Assembly: GCA_015679605.1 (NCBI GenBank)
Contig: JAAAVE010000013.1
Location: forward strand, 8,609-49,300
DNA length: 40,692 bases
Source: Podila epigama
Taxonomy: Eukaryota > Mortierellomycota > Mortierellomycetes > Mortierellales > Mortierellaceae
Direction of reading: 5' to 3'
Shown: in pieces, positions 23,401 through 34,496 of the stretch
Numbering within the stretch: the stretch's first letter is position 1
How the letters are laid out: every line of letters begins with the position of its first letter
Translations under genes and position numbers: made by a program
The notes under the pieces: model-generated
Told to the model about the DNA's origin: nothing
The model's database searches: none
Seen by the model: the letters and a program-made list of their open reading frames with translations, nothing else

Positions 23401-24795
23401 TTGGGGTTCCAACATATTGACCTGCAGTCTTTTCCAGCAGACAAGAGAAGATCCGAGTCTTGTTGGCACCAAGACAACGACAAGATGCCTTTTGTATGAC
23501 CTGTCAACGTCTAGTGATCATTTTGATGTTGAGGAGCAAAAAAGAAAGACGTGTCAATGATAATCCAGATCAGTTTTACAGACATTTTACACGAACAAAA
23601 TTGAAATTGATCGTCATACCTTTTCTGGAGCATGAGCATATCGGAGATCCCACACCAAGATGACGGGGTTGTTGTCGTCCTCAGTGGCCGTGATGATTTG
23701 GGTAGCCTAGATTGAAAGAAGGGACCATATTTCAGAATATAACATGGTAACATACCATAAATTCCAATAGCTTAATAGGCAACACTTCTGTAGTTATTTA
23801 CCACATCAGGATTCCATGCAATGGCTGTGATGCCCCGTCGACTGGCACCAATCTGGGCCAAGTTGTTCATACTACCCATACCGCTGACCCCTGCGCCGGG
23901 ATACGAAAGAGTGAGCACCTCACGCTTCGACTTTAGATCCCAAACAACTGTAAAACCTGTTGTTGAACTAGTAGCAAGAATATGTTGGACGTGATTGTTC
24001 CATGCGACACAAGTGATGTCGTCCAGTTTAGTGGACCGAGTCCCTGGTGTGTAAGGCTTTGTCATGTTTCCAAGGTCCCAGATGAAAACCTCGCCATTGG
24101 AAGACGTTGACGCTAAGAGATTTTGTTGGAATGGATTGAAGTGGAGACCGCGCACCGGGCCAGAGTGGTTCATTTGCTTTGAGAACAAGGCCTCCTGACT
24201 AATAGCCAAATCATTAGGTAAAAAGTTTTTGCCAATGTGAACAAACATACATAAAGGTTCGCACATTTCTTTTTCTGGGGTTTCGGGCTGGTTTGACAAA
24301 GAAAAATTGACACATACCTGCCACTGAGGATAGCATTGGCGTCCCAAAGGTTGAGCTCACCGTTCTCCATACCTCCAGCAATCACACCATACGGTCTATC
24401 CACAGTTGGGCTTGCCCATGCCAGGCGATTGAACCTGCCGAGAACGCGGGAAAAGGGGTGGGTTCAAAAATGATTTTAGTTCGCATTCCCCCCCTTCTTT
24501 CTCCTTGTCTTTCTTCCCTCGGTGACCATTCTAATAATTTTATGATCCCAAATTGCAGCTTTTTTTTTTTTTTCTAATCTCACCTGGCGCTACTGGGTAG
24601 AGCCCCGACAGGTTGTGAGACCTGGACAGCCTCTGGTGACTTGTCAGTGCAATTTATATCAAAAATCTCGAGATGACACACATTGGAAAAGTTGGCGTCA
24701 AAGGCTCCGGCCACAGTTCCAGTGGCTAATAACGGTGTATGTTGTCCAGGACTCCATGCAAAAGTCGATGTCCGAGATATAGTCTTTTGCCTCAT
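19607..24795 (-). CDS. SEC31: COPII coat protein SEC31
   Basis: Nine exons: 24795-24584, 24434-24318, 24198-23802, 23706-23620, 23510-23379, 23256-23170, 23067-20205, 20058-19967 and 19858-19607; all phases agree; 1412 aa. SEC31 forms the outer COPII cage with SEC13 on vesicles leaving the endoplasmic reticulum. Residues 1-344 form the WD40 propeller ([95 protein letters not shown]). From about 360 an alpha-solenoid follows ([38 protein letters not shown]). Residues about 830-1290 are Pro/Gln-rich and disordered, with a poly-Gln/QHY tract near 1171-1239. The last two exons carry the conserved C-terminal helical domain ([31 protein letters not shown]). [14 protein letters not shown] matches the normal Sec31 start. 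Confidence 0.95.
20421..20545. repeat. CAG/CTG triplet tract and 9-bp minisatellite in SEC31
   Basis: Plus-strand CTG/TTG triplets (about 20429-20472) encode a Gln run on the minus strand. Next to them are about six copies of the 9-bp unit TGATAATGC (about 20470-20521), encoding Gln-His-Tyr repeats, then more Gln triplets. All units are multiples of three. Confidence 0.9.
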
Positions 24796-25244
24796 TCTGC
24801 CCTTCTTTTTTTTTTTTTTGTATCGTGTGGTGTGCAGTGGGCGAAATGCGGTTTTAATGCTTGAGCTTGGAGCCCTATGAACATGAGCACACACACTTGG
24901 TCAGAGCTCCGCGCGCCAATGAAAACTCGGATTCTATGACGACGCTGAAGTCAAACTTTAGTTGTACAGACTCGGTACCTTTGTGAATGTTAAAAAGTGT
25001 ACTCTTGAGATTCAATGGAATGACTGAATCCTTGTTAAATGTAGAGTCGGTCTCTCGAGGAATGCAATTGGCGTAAGTTCTCTTGTCTATTCCTGAGCTG
25101 CTTGGAAAGTGAAGTGGAAGTGTGAGAAGTAGAAATAGAAATAGGGAACAATTTTTTCTTCATGTTGTAAAAAAAGGGAATGGGACACAGCAAAATTTGG
25201 CACACGTGTCTGAAATACAAGAGTTCTTTTAAATCCTTTATTGA
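24796..25244. other. Intergenic, SEC31 promoter and ribokinase 3' flank
   Basis: Some 450 bp between same-strand genes. No gene seen. A TC/GA-poor mixed sequence with a poly-T run just inside the SEC31 leader (24808-24820) and a poly-A run near 25170. Confidence 0.6.
25237..25242 (-). promoter_or_regulatory. Polyadenylation signal of the ribokinase gene
   Basis: AATAAA reads on the minus strand just after the ribokinase stop codon (TAA at 25247-25245). It is close to the stop, which would give a short 3' untranslated region. The tail of SEC31's promoter begins after it. Confidence 0.35.
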
Positions 25245-26999
25245 TTACTCCAGTTTTGCCTTGACACGGATAGCTTGGTCCACGTCGGCTTTCATTGGGA
25301 TCGAATCCATCGCACCTTCTTTGCCGACAGCGAGTGATGCCGCATGACTGGCCTCTTCCAACGCCGCCCTGAGCTGCTCAGGACTAAACCGCTTGTTCGC
25401 CTCTTGATTTCGCACCAAGTTTGCAACAAAGTAACCCTAGAAAATGAATTGATATAGTTTCATTGAGTCACTCTCCCATGAACAGTGTTCAATTTTGTGA
25501 AGATTAGAGACTGCAAAGAGAGACATGGCAATGAGAATAAACTTACAGCAAAGGTATCTCCGGCTCCAGTGGTGTTGACGACGTGACCCTTGACAATTCC
25601 CATACGGAACTCCTTCAACTGAACATCTTCCTCGTGGATCCGGAAGCGTGCCACCAGCCCATCTCCTCCGAGGGTGATAACGATGCCGCTAATCTGATCA
25701 TATGCCTTCTCCAGCACTGGGAAAGATTCAGAGGGCGTGATATGGGATGAGGACGAAACCGAGTCAACATCGCCTTTCGTGGCAGTCAAGTATGCGTACA
25801 AACCCTGGGCTTCAATCTCGTTAATCAGCAAGTAATCAACCAGGTGTAATGGGTATTCCTTGGGTAGATTGGCCGTCATTGGCGATGGGTTGAAGCAAAT
25901 CGTTAATCCTAGTCATAAACAAGAACAGGAGGAGCCATTAAAATCAGGGTCATACCTTGGCTCCGTCCAATACCATACAAAAAAAAGTTTCTCACAGTAC
26001 AAGGAATAAAGTACATACCTCTCTCCTTGGCGGCACGAAGGATTTCACCACCGCTACTGATTTCATTCTGCATGACAAGCCAATCGCCCTTATGAAAGTG
26101 ACTGAGGACTTCACGCGCCTCCTCCAGAGTCACGGTATGGTTGGTGCCAGGAAAGAGGACAATCGAGTTGTCGTGAGACTCCTTACTCAGTTGAATAATA
26201 GCTCTTCCAGTCGCCTATTGAGGAGGTTAATGAGGTGAGTGTATGATCTTGGCCTCTTATGTACGCATGCGTGTATGGTCAACAGTTTCGCCCGTGTACC
26301 TCTGTTTCCGAAACTTTGATGTATGATGTATCTACACCAGCATCTTGCATGATCTTGCGAACCCATTCGCCATCCTTGCCAATCTTTCCTGCATGGTACA
26401 CGTTAGCACCAGCTCGACCCAGCGCCACCGACTGATTAGCGCCTACAACATCCCGACATGCACCAGTAAATAGACAAAGAGATCCGTTTAGTTCCTTGGG
26501 CTACTTTTTCTACGACTTTTCATAATATGTTCGTTTGGTGTTGTTTCTACACATGATTGCAAGGATGAACGTATCGCTTGGTTTACCTTTGCCTCCGGCA
26601 CTGACGGTATATGAGCTTGAAGAGATTGTCTGTCCCATCAAGAATACAAACATGCAAGAGCAAAATAAGAGTGAGCTATACATATGACATTTGTCAAAGG
26701 TTATTCTGATGTGCAAAGGGCTTTCTTTCTCCAGCACTATACCTCGCCTGATCGAACGATATGCGGGACTTCATAGAAATCATCTGTTGGTTGGTTACAC
26801 GCGTGTCGTTGGGCGAAGTANNNNNNNNNNAAAAAATAAAATAAAAATAAAAATAAAAAAAAAAAAAGAAAATTGTTTGACGAAAAGATAATTAGGCATG
26901 GATGCAAATGTAACAACTTGCATGTCTGACTGTCTCAAGAAATGTAGTGAAGCACTTGCCAATGTTGATGGATCCGTAAACAAGAACTTTTGGTGCCAT
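25245..26999 (-). CDS. RBK1: Ribokinase (PfkB family)
   Basis: Seven exons: 26999-26960, 26783-26743, 26629-26587, 26442-26300, 26214-26019, 25908-25547 and 25436-25245; phases agree throughout; 338 aa, normal for ribokinase. It phosphorylates D-ribose to ribose 5-phosphate with ATP, feeding the pentose phosphate and nucleotide pathways in the cytosol. MAPKVLVYGSINIDDFYEV, the sugar-binding SAGGKGANQSVALGRAGANV (PfkB signature 1, residues 37-56), FNPSPM, YLLINEIEA, and NTTGAGDTFAGYF (signature 2) with catalytic base Asp272 are all present. The first intron begins GCAAGT, a GC-AG intron, and contains the 10-base N gap; restoring phase gives the conserved SINID sequence, which supports this reading. 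The start lies only 158 bp from the KEX1-like stop. Confidence 0.95.
26821..26830. other. Assembly gap (10 N)
   Basis: Ten N bases next to an AAAATAAA/poly-A stretch (26831-26872). The gap lies in the first intron of the ribokinase gene, so it does not affect coding sequence. The true length is probably unknown because the tract is low complexity. Confidence 0.98.
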
Positions 27000-27157
27000 G
27001 ACTAATGTGATGTAAAATGGCTGTGAGGTGTTGAACAATGTGGAGGAAAGAAGAAAAGAATCCAATGTCGCCTTTTTTGTTACTCATCACGAAGCACGTG
27101 GACACAAACTTTTGAGAGTTAAACTTCAAGTTGACGCGTCTATTGCTATATTATTGG

Positions 27158-30100
27158 TTATCGTCTTTCATTTCTATCCTCTTCTTCATCATAATCCTCG
27201 TCGTCATCGCTGTTGATGATGCCGCCCTCGACCACTAGCTCATCCCTATTTGTTCAGGTAACGTATGAAAAAATAAAAAAATGTCAGGGACAACTTCACA
27301 CAGCACAAGATCCCATGTAAAACAAGATAACTGCCAACTTACAGATCGTCAGTGAGAATGCCCCTTCCTCGATCATATGAATTATCCAGAGGAAACCATT
27401 GCCCGTCATTTCCACCGAGTCTCTTTTTTCTCTTGTTGTTCCTCACAGTGACAAACACTGCAACACAGACGGCAATAACGGTCAAAATCAGGACAGCAGA
27501 CCCGCTTTTGATTATAGATGTTATAGAAGAAAAAGTATCAAGAAAAAGCGGTGAGAGTTCTAACTCCAGTCTCATAACATGACACCACAAGCCTTCTTCA
27601 GCCCACAATCACACAAACGTAAACATACTTGACCGAGTACGAGGGTTGTACAATGTCCTGCTTCGCTCCGCCAGGTGGGCCAGGTGGGAGCACTTCCTCT
27701 ATATCTGTGTCCATCTTGGAATTGAACGCCTCAAGTTTATGGTCGATGCCAATAAACCTATTGATCATATCAAGAGTGACCACGGGGACGTCGTATGGGA
27801 CCATGTGCGATGAATTGTAGATGAGTGCATAGCTCAGATTTCTCTCAATCTGCCACTCTCCTGCCGGCTTGTCATCAACTGTCCATCCGATCTTGGATGC
27901 ATCCTACATACGGGGTGACATGAAAGCACATTTGTCGGTCATTCTCATTTAGCGGCTGGGTGGCCATAATGTATATAAGTGGCATATAATTAGGTAAAAA
28001 GAGTGGTACCTGGAATCCTCGCTTGCCTTCCCAAGTCATGTTTGCGATCATGTATTCAGTTCCCAAATGGTTACAAATGAGATCCTGCTGGCCACTATTC
28101 ACATGATACAATTACATGATGTGTGATTAGTACGAGTTCAGCCGATTTAGAATGTTTTAGTCTCTGAAACAAGAAGAAGACTACAAACCTGTAAAGCAAG
28201 ACTTTGATCTTGGACAAAATATCTGGCAATAACTACTCAAATAATAGATTTTAGGAAGAAGAATTCACAAATACCAGAACTTCTGTGTGAGTGACTCTGT
28301 ACCATGTCCAATTTCTTTATAATGACCATGAAAATGAGCACGACTTACAGTGACCGCAGGAAGAGAATCATCAAATCGAAGTCCGGTATTGACTAGAGAA
28401 TTGCACTCTCTCCATTCTCCCTTGTGCTCTGTCGCATGCAGTGCAGCTTTTACATCCGCGCGCTATGAATGACAAGTATGACAATGTTATTAATTTATCC
28501 CAATGTTCTGTCATTGTCTTGGAGTTTCTCATGAAGTGTGCAGTCCTGAGACAGTAGTCCTCACTTACATCCAGATATTGTTTGACGAGGGGCAGCTCGT
28601 GTGGCCACGTAAGGCCACAAGAAGGATAGTCCTCTGTCAATCTGATATCGTACTGGTTGTAGCAACGGGAATTGTTTTCATCTCTATGTCAAGATTGAGC
28701 AGGGAGAAGAAAAAGTGAAACGAAAAAAGAAATGTTAAAAAGAGTCCAGACATACGTGACATATAGGTCCGATATATAGATAGCCAAACTATACCCTGAC
28801 AAGGTTGTCTTCAAAATGATATTGACTAGCTCTTCGCATGCATCCTGAGTAATCTTGTCTTGCGTTCGAATGGCATCCAAGCATACATTCATCTGGCTCT
28901 CCATCGACTCCTGTACGGCAAAAGAGAATACAGTTTAGAATACAACACAGTACTTTGGATATTGTTGACATCATTACAATGTAATATCAAAAGCTACTTA
29001 CCAGCATCTTAGGCGTTGAAATATTGTACTTTTGAGCGAACGGGATATAAGACGTGTACTGTTTTAACGGAACAATAAAAAGTAGCATATTAGTAAATGA
29101 AAGATTTACAGATGATTGTTAAGGGACGCACAAAAAGTAAGATAAGCCACCTGGTGCACGGGGTCGGTCCAACCGTTTCCAATGATGAGACCCTGCAAAT
29201 TAACCACCTGATCTTGCTTAGCCTGTTTTTCATTGTGTTCTAAAATAGCCTTGGCAAAGTAGGGGATGTAGGTGCCAGCATAGCTTTCGCCGGCAAGGTA
29301 TAACTATGTTTTGTTGTTGTTGATGAAGGTGATGATGGAGATTCCTGTGGTAAGCATGCATGTTGAAAAAAAAAAAAAAAAAAAGCTGCATTTTGGAGAT
29401 CGGAGATACCGTTGCGGACACACAACTCTTGCTTACATCGTCGGTAGCACGATCTGGAAAGACGGCAAAAAATGCTTTCAAGAAGGCCATGAAATGTGTT
29501 GTGATCTAAGGCAACATGTACAATTTAAAATGTAGATGGAACTGATTAATTTCTCTTCAAAATGACACGCTGAAACGAAGCGGGGCAAAACGCAGACATA
29601 CCTCATCCATGTTTGAAAGTAGCTGGTTCGATGTGATACTGAATCCTGTTCCTACAGGTTGGTCAACTATGGTATGCAAGGAATAAATGTGCCTCCAATC
29701 GATTAGATTCTACAGCAAGTTGACATACATATACTTTTCGCACCCAACTCCAAGATGCGGGCACTCACTTACCAAAGAGTACGTTTGCAAATTCATGCCA
29801 TGCGCCTTTGTTGAGTGTCAAGGCACCGTTCTCGAAACGGACAGGTCCTCCTTCTAAAAAGTAGCCATCAGCACTGGAGCTAAAGTATGGACGCAAAAAA
29901 ATGAAATCCTTTTTTCACATCAGTATTAGGCTCATCTGTCGCCTCGCATCAATGCTGCTCCAGTTCTCTGACTATAACATACCAGCCAGGGCCTATTATT
30001 CGGGGAATGTACAAAAGTTGTCAGGGTGTCTTGTTGATAAACAAATCCAACAAACAATCTAGAATGCGATGGACAAGCAAAAAAAATAAAATAAAATAAA

Positions 30101-30748
30101 AAAGAGGAGAAAGGTACCTCCATTTAACCAAAGAATCTAAGATCAGGATTGAAGAAGGCGATAAGAAAAAGGGACATTCGCGTTTATTTGTTTGTTGTTT
30201 TGTTGTTACTTCTTGCCAGAGTGGTATGTAATTGTATTGTTGTGCTCCGTAGTATTTTTTTTGCGTTCTGGAGCACATTTTGTTTCTTTCGTTTGTTGCG
30301 AGATAGAGTTAACTTACCAGCTTTGACTTTTTCGTGATGGTTTTGCTTTGAACCAGCCAGAAGAAGAGTTTTGACTGCAAGGATGCTTCCAACTCGATAT
30401 GACTGCAAGAGGAATGTTGATTAATATACAAGCGCTCATTTGGAAGTGGAGTACGACTGCGTAGGATCAAAGACGAAAGAATTACCCAGCATATTGAGTG
30501 AGTTGCTCAGCATCTTGTGCCGAAAGACCAGGCAAATTTGTCACAAGGTAATCCTGGGCTGTATATTGTTGGAGAGTGAAGTATTGTTGAATTGTCAACG
30601 AGGAGGTCATCGTGTGTTTGAGCGAGCAAAAGACAATAAACAAAAAGAAACCAAGACTGCAGTGCAGACCTTTACTTTGGGCTTGTGTGATGGTAGCAAG
30701 TTGAGCTAGTGTCGCCAAGGCGAGTAGTGCCTTGTAGAAGGACGACAT
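27158..30748 (-). CDS. KEX1: KEX1-like serine carboxypeptidase (S10), Golgi membrane
   Basis: 18 exons: 30748-30676, 30558-30486, 30402-30318, 30136-30118, 29992-29983, 29879-29773, 29666-29602, 29505-29437, 29303-29151, 29058-29002, 28910-28795, 28683-28569, 28462-28349, 28232-28189, 28094-28010, 27903-27629, 27504-27343, 27245-27158; 569 aa. It removes C-terminal basic residues from proteins cut by the Kex2 protease in the late Golgi. Features: signal peptide (1-23), YAGHIEL, NGGPGCSS (82-89), nucleophile Ser174 in GESYAGTY, Asp371 in [10 protein letters not shown], His428 in NSSHMVPYD, one membrane span (about 489-508), then a cytosolic acidic tail ending in [11 protein letters not shown]. 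The tail plus membrane span separates KEX1 from vacuolar carboxypeptidase Y. Exons 4 and 5 are 19 and 10 nt. Exon 11 has an alternative donor 39 nt downstream; the exon 9 donor (GTGGCT) is weak. Confidence 0.95.
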
Positions 30749-31507
30749 TTAAATGAATAAGGAGGGGAGTGTGTTGCACTGGTGAATGCTGTTTAGCGGT
30801 GGAACAGTGCGTCTAAATACGTCTATTGCGAGTCTATTTTATCAATGTATAGACGAAGCAGGATAATTAGCGGGAGCGGGTTAATCTTTTTGGTGAATCG
30901 GGGAAGGAAAGGAGTGGTTGTTGAATGGATGAAAGGATGAATGGATGAATGGATGGATGGATGAATGGATGGATGGATGAATGGATGGATGAATGGACGG
31001 ATGGATGAACGATTGGATGGATCGATTGGATGGATGGATGGATGGATGGGAGTTGCTTGTGTTCACTCAACAGTGGAAAAGCGAGAAGACAGGAACACGC
31101 CCAATGACACGATGATTGATGCGCAAAAAAAAAGAGTGATAGAGTGGCAAGGGGGGGCTCTGTTGTGAGGTGGAAGGGGCGCATCTGCACCTTGAAGAAA
31201 AGAATTAAAGGGAGTTTTTTTCAAAACCTCTTGGCATGTCTATTATTGTGGAGGATGAACTGTGTCCGTCCCCAGACTTGACGATAAAAACATCCTCTCG
31301 CCCTCCTCTCCTCCATGTCATGGTATCATACTTGTCATGCACACAATCATCAGCATTGCCAGAAAAAACATCAATGCAACAGCAACAACAGGAACGATGA
31401 AAAGATATTTGAAATTACAGGTGCGGTATAAGAGTTAAGGTATATGGTATGTTTGTTGGTTTTGTGTACGCCGTGTGGACACATGCGCAAAGACAAGAGA
31501 GATTTGC
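30749..31507. other. Intergenic, KEX1 promoter and F-box 3' flank
   Basis: No gene seen. A long TGGA/TGAA tetranucleotide tract (30922-31050) takes up the middle. The remainder is mixed sequence with short A runs near 31127. Confidence 0.65.
30922..31050. repeat. Imperfect (GGAT/GAAT)n tetranucleotide tract
   Basis: About 30 ATGG/ATGA-type tetramers with scattered substitutions. It lies about 170 bp upstream of the KEX1-like start codon. The minus-strand frame reads as Ser-Ile-His-Pro repeats, an artefact of the tetramer. Confidence 0.9.
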
Positions 31508-33322
31508 TTATCCCGAGCGCATGATGCCTGCACGTAGACGCTGCTCCTCCGTCACAGATGCATGCCAATTCGCACGCCAACCTGTCGATGCTCTGTCCTG
31601 GCCCCAACGATTCGACATTTCAGTTTGCACAATGCGATCGACCATCGAGATTTCCTCTTGGTAAATATCCAGAGTCAGTCCTTGGAATTGATGGTCGTAC
31701 GTGAAAAAGTTTGTCGTGAATGTGAATGACTCGAGGTTGGGAAAGAGCTTGAGGAGGCCAGCAAATCCAGGGAGGGTCAGCGGGCTGGATGTATACTTTG
31801 TGAGGGTGAGGAAGCGTACAGATTCGCCAGGGATCGGCCTCCTGATTATGGATGTTGTCCATGTTGTTGTTGGTGTTGTTGCTGCGACTGCTGCTGTTGC
31901 TGTTGATTTTGATGGCGATGATGGACATGGCATGTAGCAATCAGCAACCGCTGCATGATGGGAAAAGGGGTGGTTCAGTGGTGAGGATGGAGGCGACAAG
32001 TGCGCGTTCTGATGCTGGTGCTGGTGCTGGAGTTGGAGTTGGAGTTGGGACTGGGATTGTAGCCGCTTGACACGGTTCAGCATGGTCTCGACATTGGCAT
32101 TCGAGATACAGCTCAGATCAAGGATCTCCAGATTCTCGATCTTGCCGCACTCGAGCAAAGACCATAATCCTTCAAAGCCAACTTCGCTGGTGCCCATGTC
32201 ACGGGATTGGTAAGGGGCTAGGGTGACGGCGTTGAGGTCCTGCCAGCCAGTCATCATGCGTCGGAGAACAATGTCAGAGATGGCGTGGTGTCCGCGAAAG
32301 CTCCTAATGCTCGGACATGCTGCCGTGATAGCGCTGACAACCTCGGGCGCAACAAATCCGTCATCCTTGTTGGCGTCGTAGAGGATGTGCTCGAGGCGGC
32401 GGCCGTATCGGACGATGCAAAAGATGAGCTCAGTCATCTCGAGATCAAGAAAGTTGTCCCGGATTTCAAGATACTTGAGTGTCTCTTGGCTGTGCTCCAT
32501 GAGCGCCACCAAACTGGCGGAGAATTTTTGATGGAGTGTGAATCCGAGTTTGCGGTATTCTTCACGACGACGGGCGGGTGTGAGGGAGGTGATGTGGGAA
32601 TAAAGCGAATGCATGCCCGGGTGTTGAGGAAAGTGGTGTGCCATTGAAGTGTTCTGGACGGGGACTGTAGTCTTTGAGATGAAGTGGGAGAAGCAATTGC
32701 TGATGCGGAGGGAGCGGATCCGAGGCGCCAGGTGGCAGAGATGCTTCATGCAACGTACCAGGGTGTTGAACTCCATGTGGTCGAGGGTGATGTGGGCGTA
32801 GAGAAGTGGATCGGTCAATATCCGGCGCCACATACGACAGGTTCTGAGTAGGTCAAGCGAGAGAAAGAAAAAGATGTCTTGGTTAATGTGGGGATTGACG
32901 AATTCTGTTTGGGCGTCGAGTCAGTCAGTCCGTTAGTCGGTCAGGTTCAGGTTCAGTTTTGCAAATCTCTCTCCTCGAAACGGTTCCAAATCAAGTTTCT
33001 TTTTTTTTTCTTTTTTTTTCTGTCACACCTCGCTTTTGAAACGCGACGAGACGTGTACCGTGTGTGTTTGAAGTGCGTTGGAATGGGTGGATGGAGAGTT
33101 GTATGTGTGTGAGTGTGAACGTGTGTGTGTATGTAGTATGTGAAGGAGTGACGAGTGCGAGACAGAGAGAGAGAGAGCTTGCACGTTGGCATGATGGATC
33201 GGCAAAATGAATGGTCAAAGGATGGTGCCCTACCCGGCAACCTTGGACTTTTCCTCGAGGGTCAGATAACCAAAGATATCGAGCCAGACGTTTTCTGGCA
33301 TGGAAGGCAATGTGCTATTCAT
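31508..33322 (-). CDS. F-box protein, probable LRR type
   Basis: Exons 33322-33234 and 32843-31508 (donor GG|GTAGGG, acceptor CTCAG); 474 aa. The N-terminal F-box spans about residues 8-48, LPSMPENVWLDIFGYLTLEE then KVAGTCRMWRRILTDPLLYA across the junction. F-box proteins recruit substrates to SKP1-CUL1 ubiquitin ligases through SKP1. The rest has LRR-like alternation (PRIRSLRISNC, TLKYLEIRDNFLDLEM, IENLEILDLSCISNANVETM, FPNLESFTFTTNFF), as is common in fungal F-box/LRR proteins. A Gln/His-rich and Ser/Pro/Thr-rich insert (about residues 285-360) separates two LRR segments. The substrate is unknown. The splice is phase-consistent and restores the F-box. The intron is long at 390 nt. Confidence 0.87.
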
Positions 33323-34496
33323 GGTTCTTTTTATCTTTTATCTTTTGAATAAGAAAGGCAGAGAGAGAGATTACAGACAGGTAGGTGGATGCTTCAAGTG
33401 AATGGGACTTGAAGACTGGAATGAAGATGTAGCAAATATAAAGAATGTAGATATATAGATATACAAGGGGGGGTATAAAAGAAGAGGAGACAATGAGAAT
33501 TGGATAGAAGAAGAGAAGTGAGGAATGGATGGAATGAAAGGAATGAATAAGATGTCTGCCTGTATGTATTGTATATGTGTTTGGATGGATGGATGGATGG
33601 ATGGATGTGGATTGGATTGGATGGATGGGCGAGACAGTAAGAAGAGCAGCTCTTTCATTTTTTTTTATTTTTTTTAACCTGTTTTGCTGAAAAAGGAGAA
33701 AACGAGAATGAGACGAGTTTGAGTGAGTTTTGAATAGGGTGCAAAAGAGTACAGCACAAAACAAGTTTTTTTTTTCTTTTTTTTCACATTCACACAAACA
33801 CCTCCATCCAGATAGACAGATACACATGCCGCACATTATTATTGACACAGACAAATGTACACCAAATACAAGACATGATAGCGATAGTGTTAACACACGC
33901 ACTTGACTTGCATTCACACATTTACACACACACAAACACACACACATACAAACACACTTTCACCACGTTACATTCTATTTGAATAAACGACAAAAAAAAA
34001 AGTGGATCCACTCCCCGCTTCAACCCGCTACAACCCGCTACAACCCAAACCCAATTGGATGATGAAAAAGGCAATATCGCAATGCATGGTCTGTTTGCTT
34101 TTACCCGCTTCCTTCTGTCAACGTCCATTGTGACATTGTCCCTCCCCTGTTTACTTCCATCGCATTGGCCTTCCTAATCATATTGTTGTGGGCCGTGAGG
34201 TTTCGCTTTTTTTTTTTTTTGTCTTTCTTTCTTTTCTACCTGGAAACACGCACACCAAGGGTCTTCTCCAAAAAGTACACCTTTAACAACGTGTCTTGTA
34301 GAGAATATATAAACCACGCGGCTTTTTGGAACCTTCCATGCGACCCTTATACACGTTTCGTTCATTCATTTTACTCCTACAACCATTAGAGTGTGATTTG
34401 CCATGTGAATCCCAAGAGTACAACTTTTAAAATTGATACATTCATCGCAGATACACAATATACACAATATACACAATGGCACCAACTGATTTTGAC
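33323..34496. other. Intergenic, F-box promoter and LRR-gene 3' flank
   Basis: No gene I can support. It holds a (GGAT)n tract at 33583-33606, TA-rich sequence at 33440-33475, a GT/CA-rich tract at 33897-33957 (CACACA), and a TATA-like TATATAAA at 34306-34313 followed by a plus-strand frame that runs antisense into the LRR gene. Confidence 0.55.

Noticed and set aside
30881-31190. Minus-strand frame rich in Ser-Ile-His-Pro repeats
   Set aside because: It is the translation of a tetranucleotide repeat, open in several frames, with no other support.
33473-33480. TATAAAAG on the plus strand
   Set aside because: It points away from the F-box gene, and no plus-strand gene follows.
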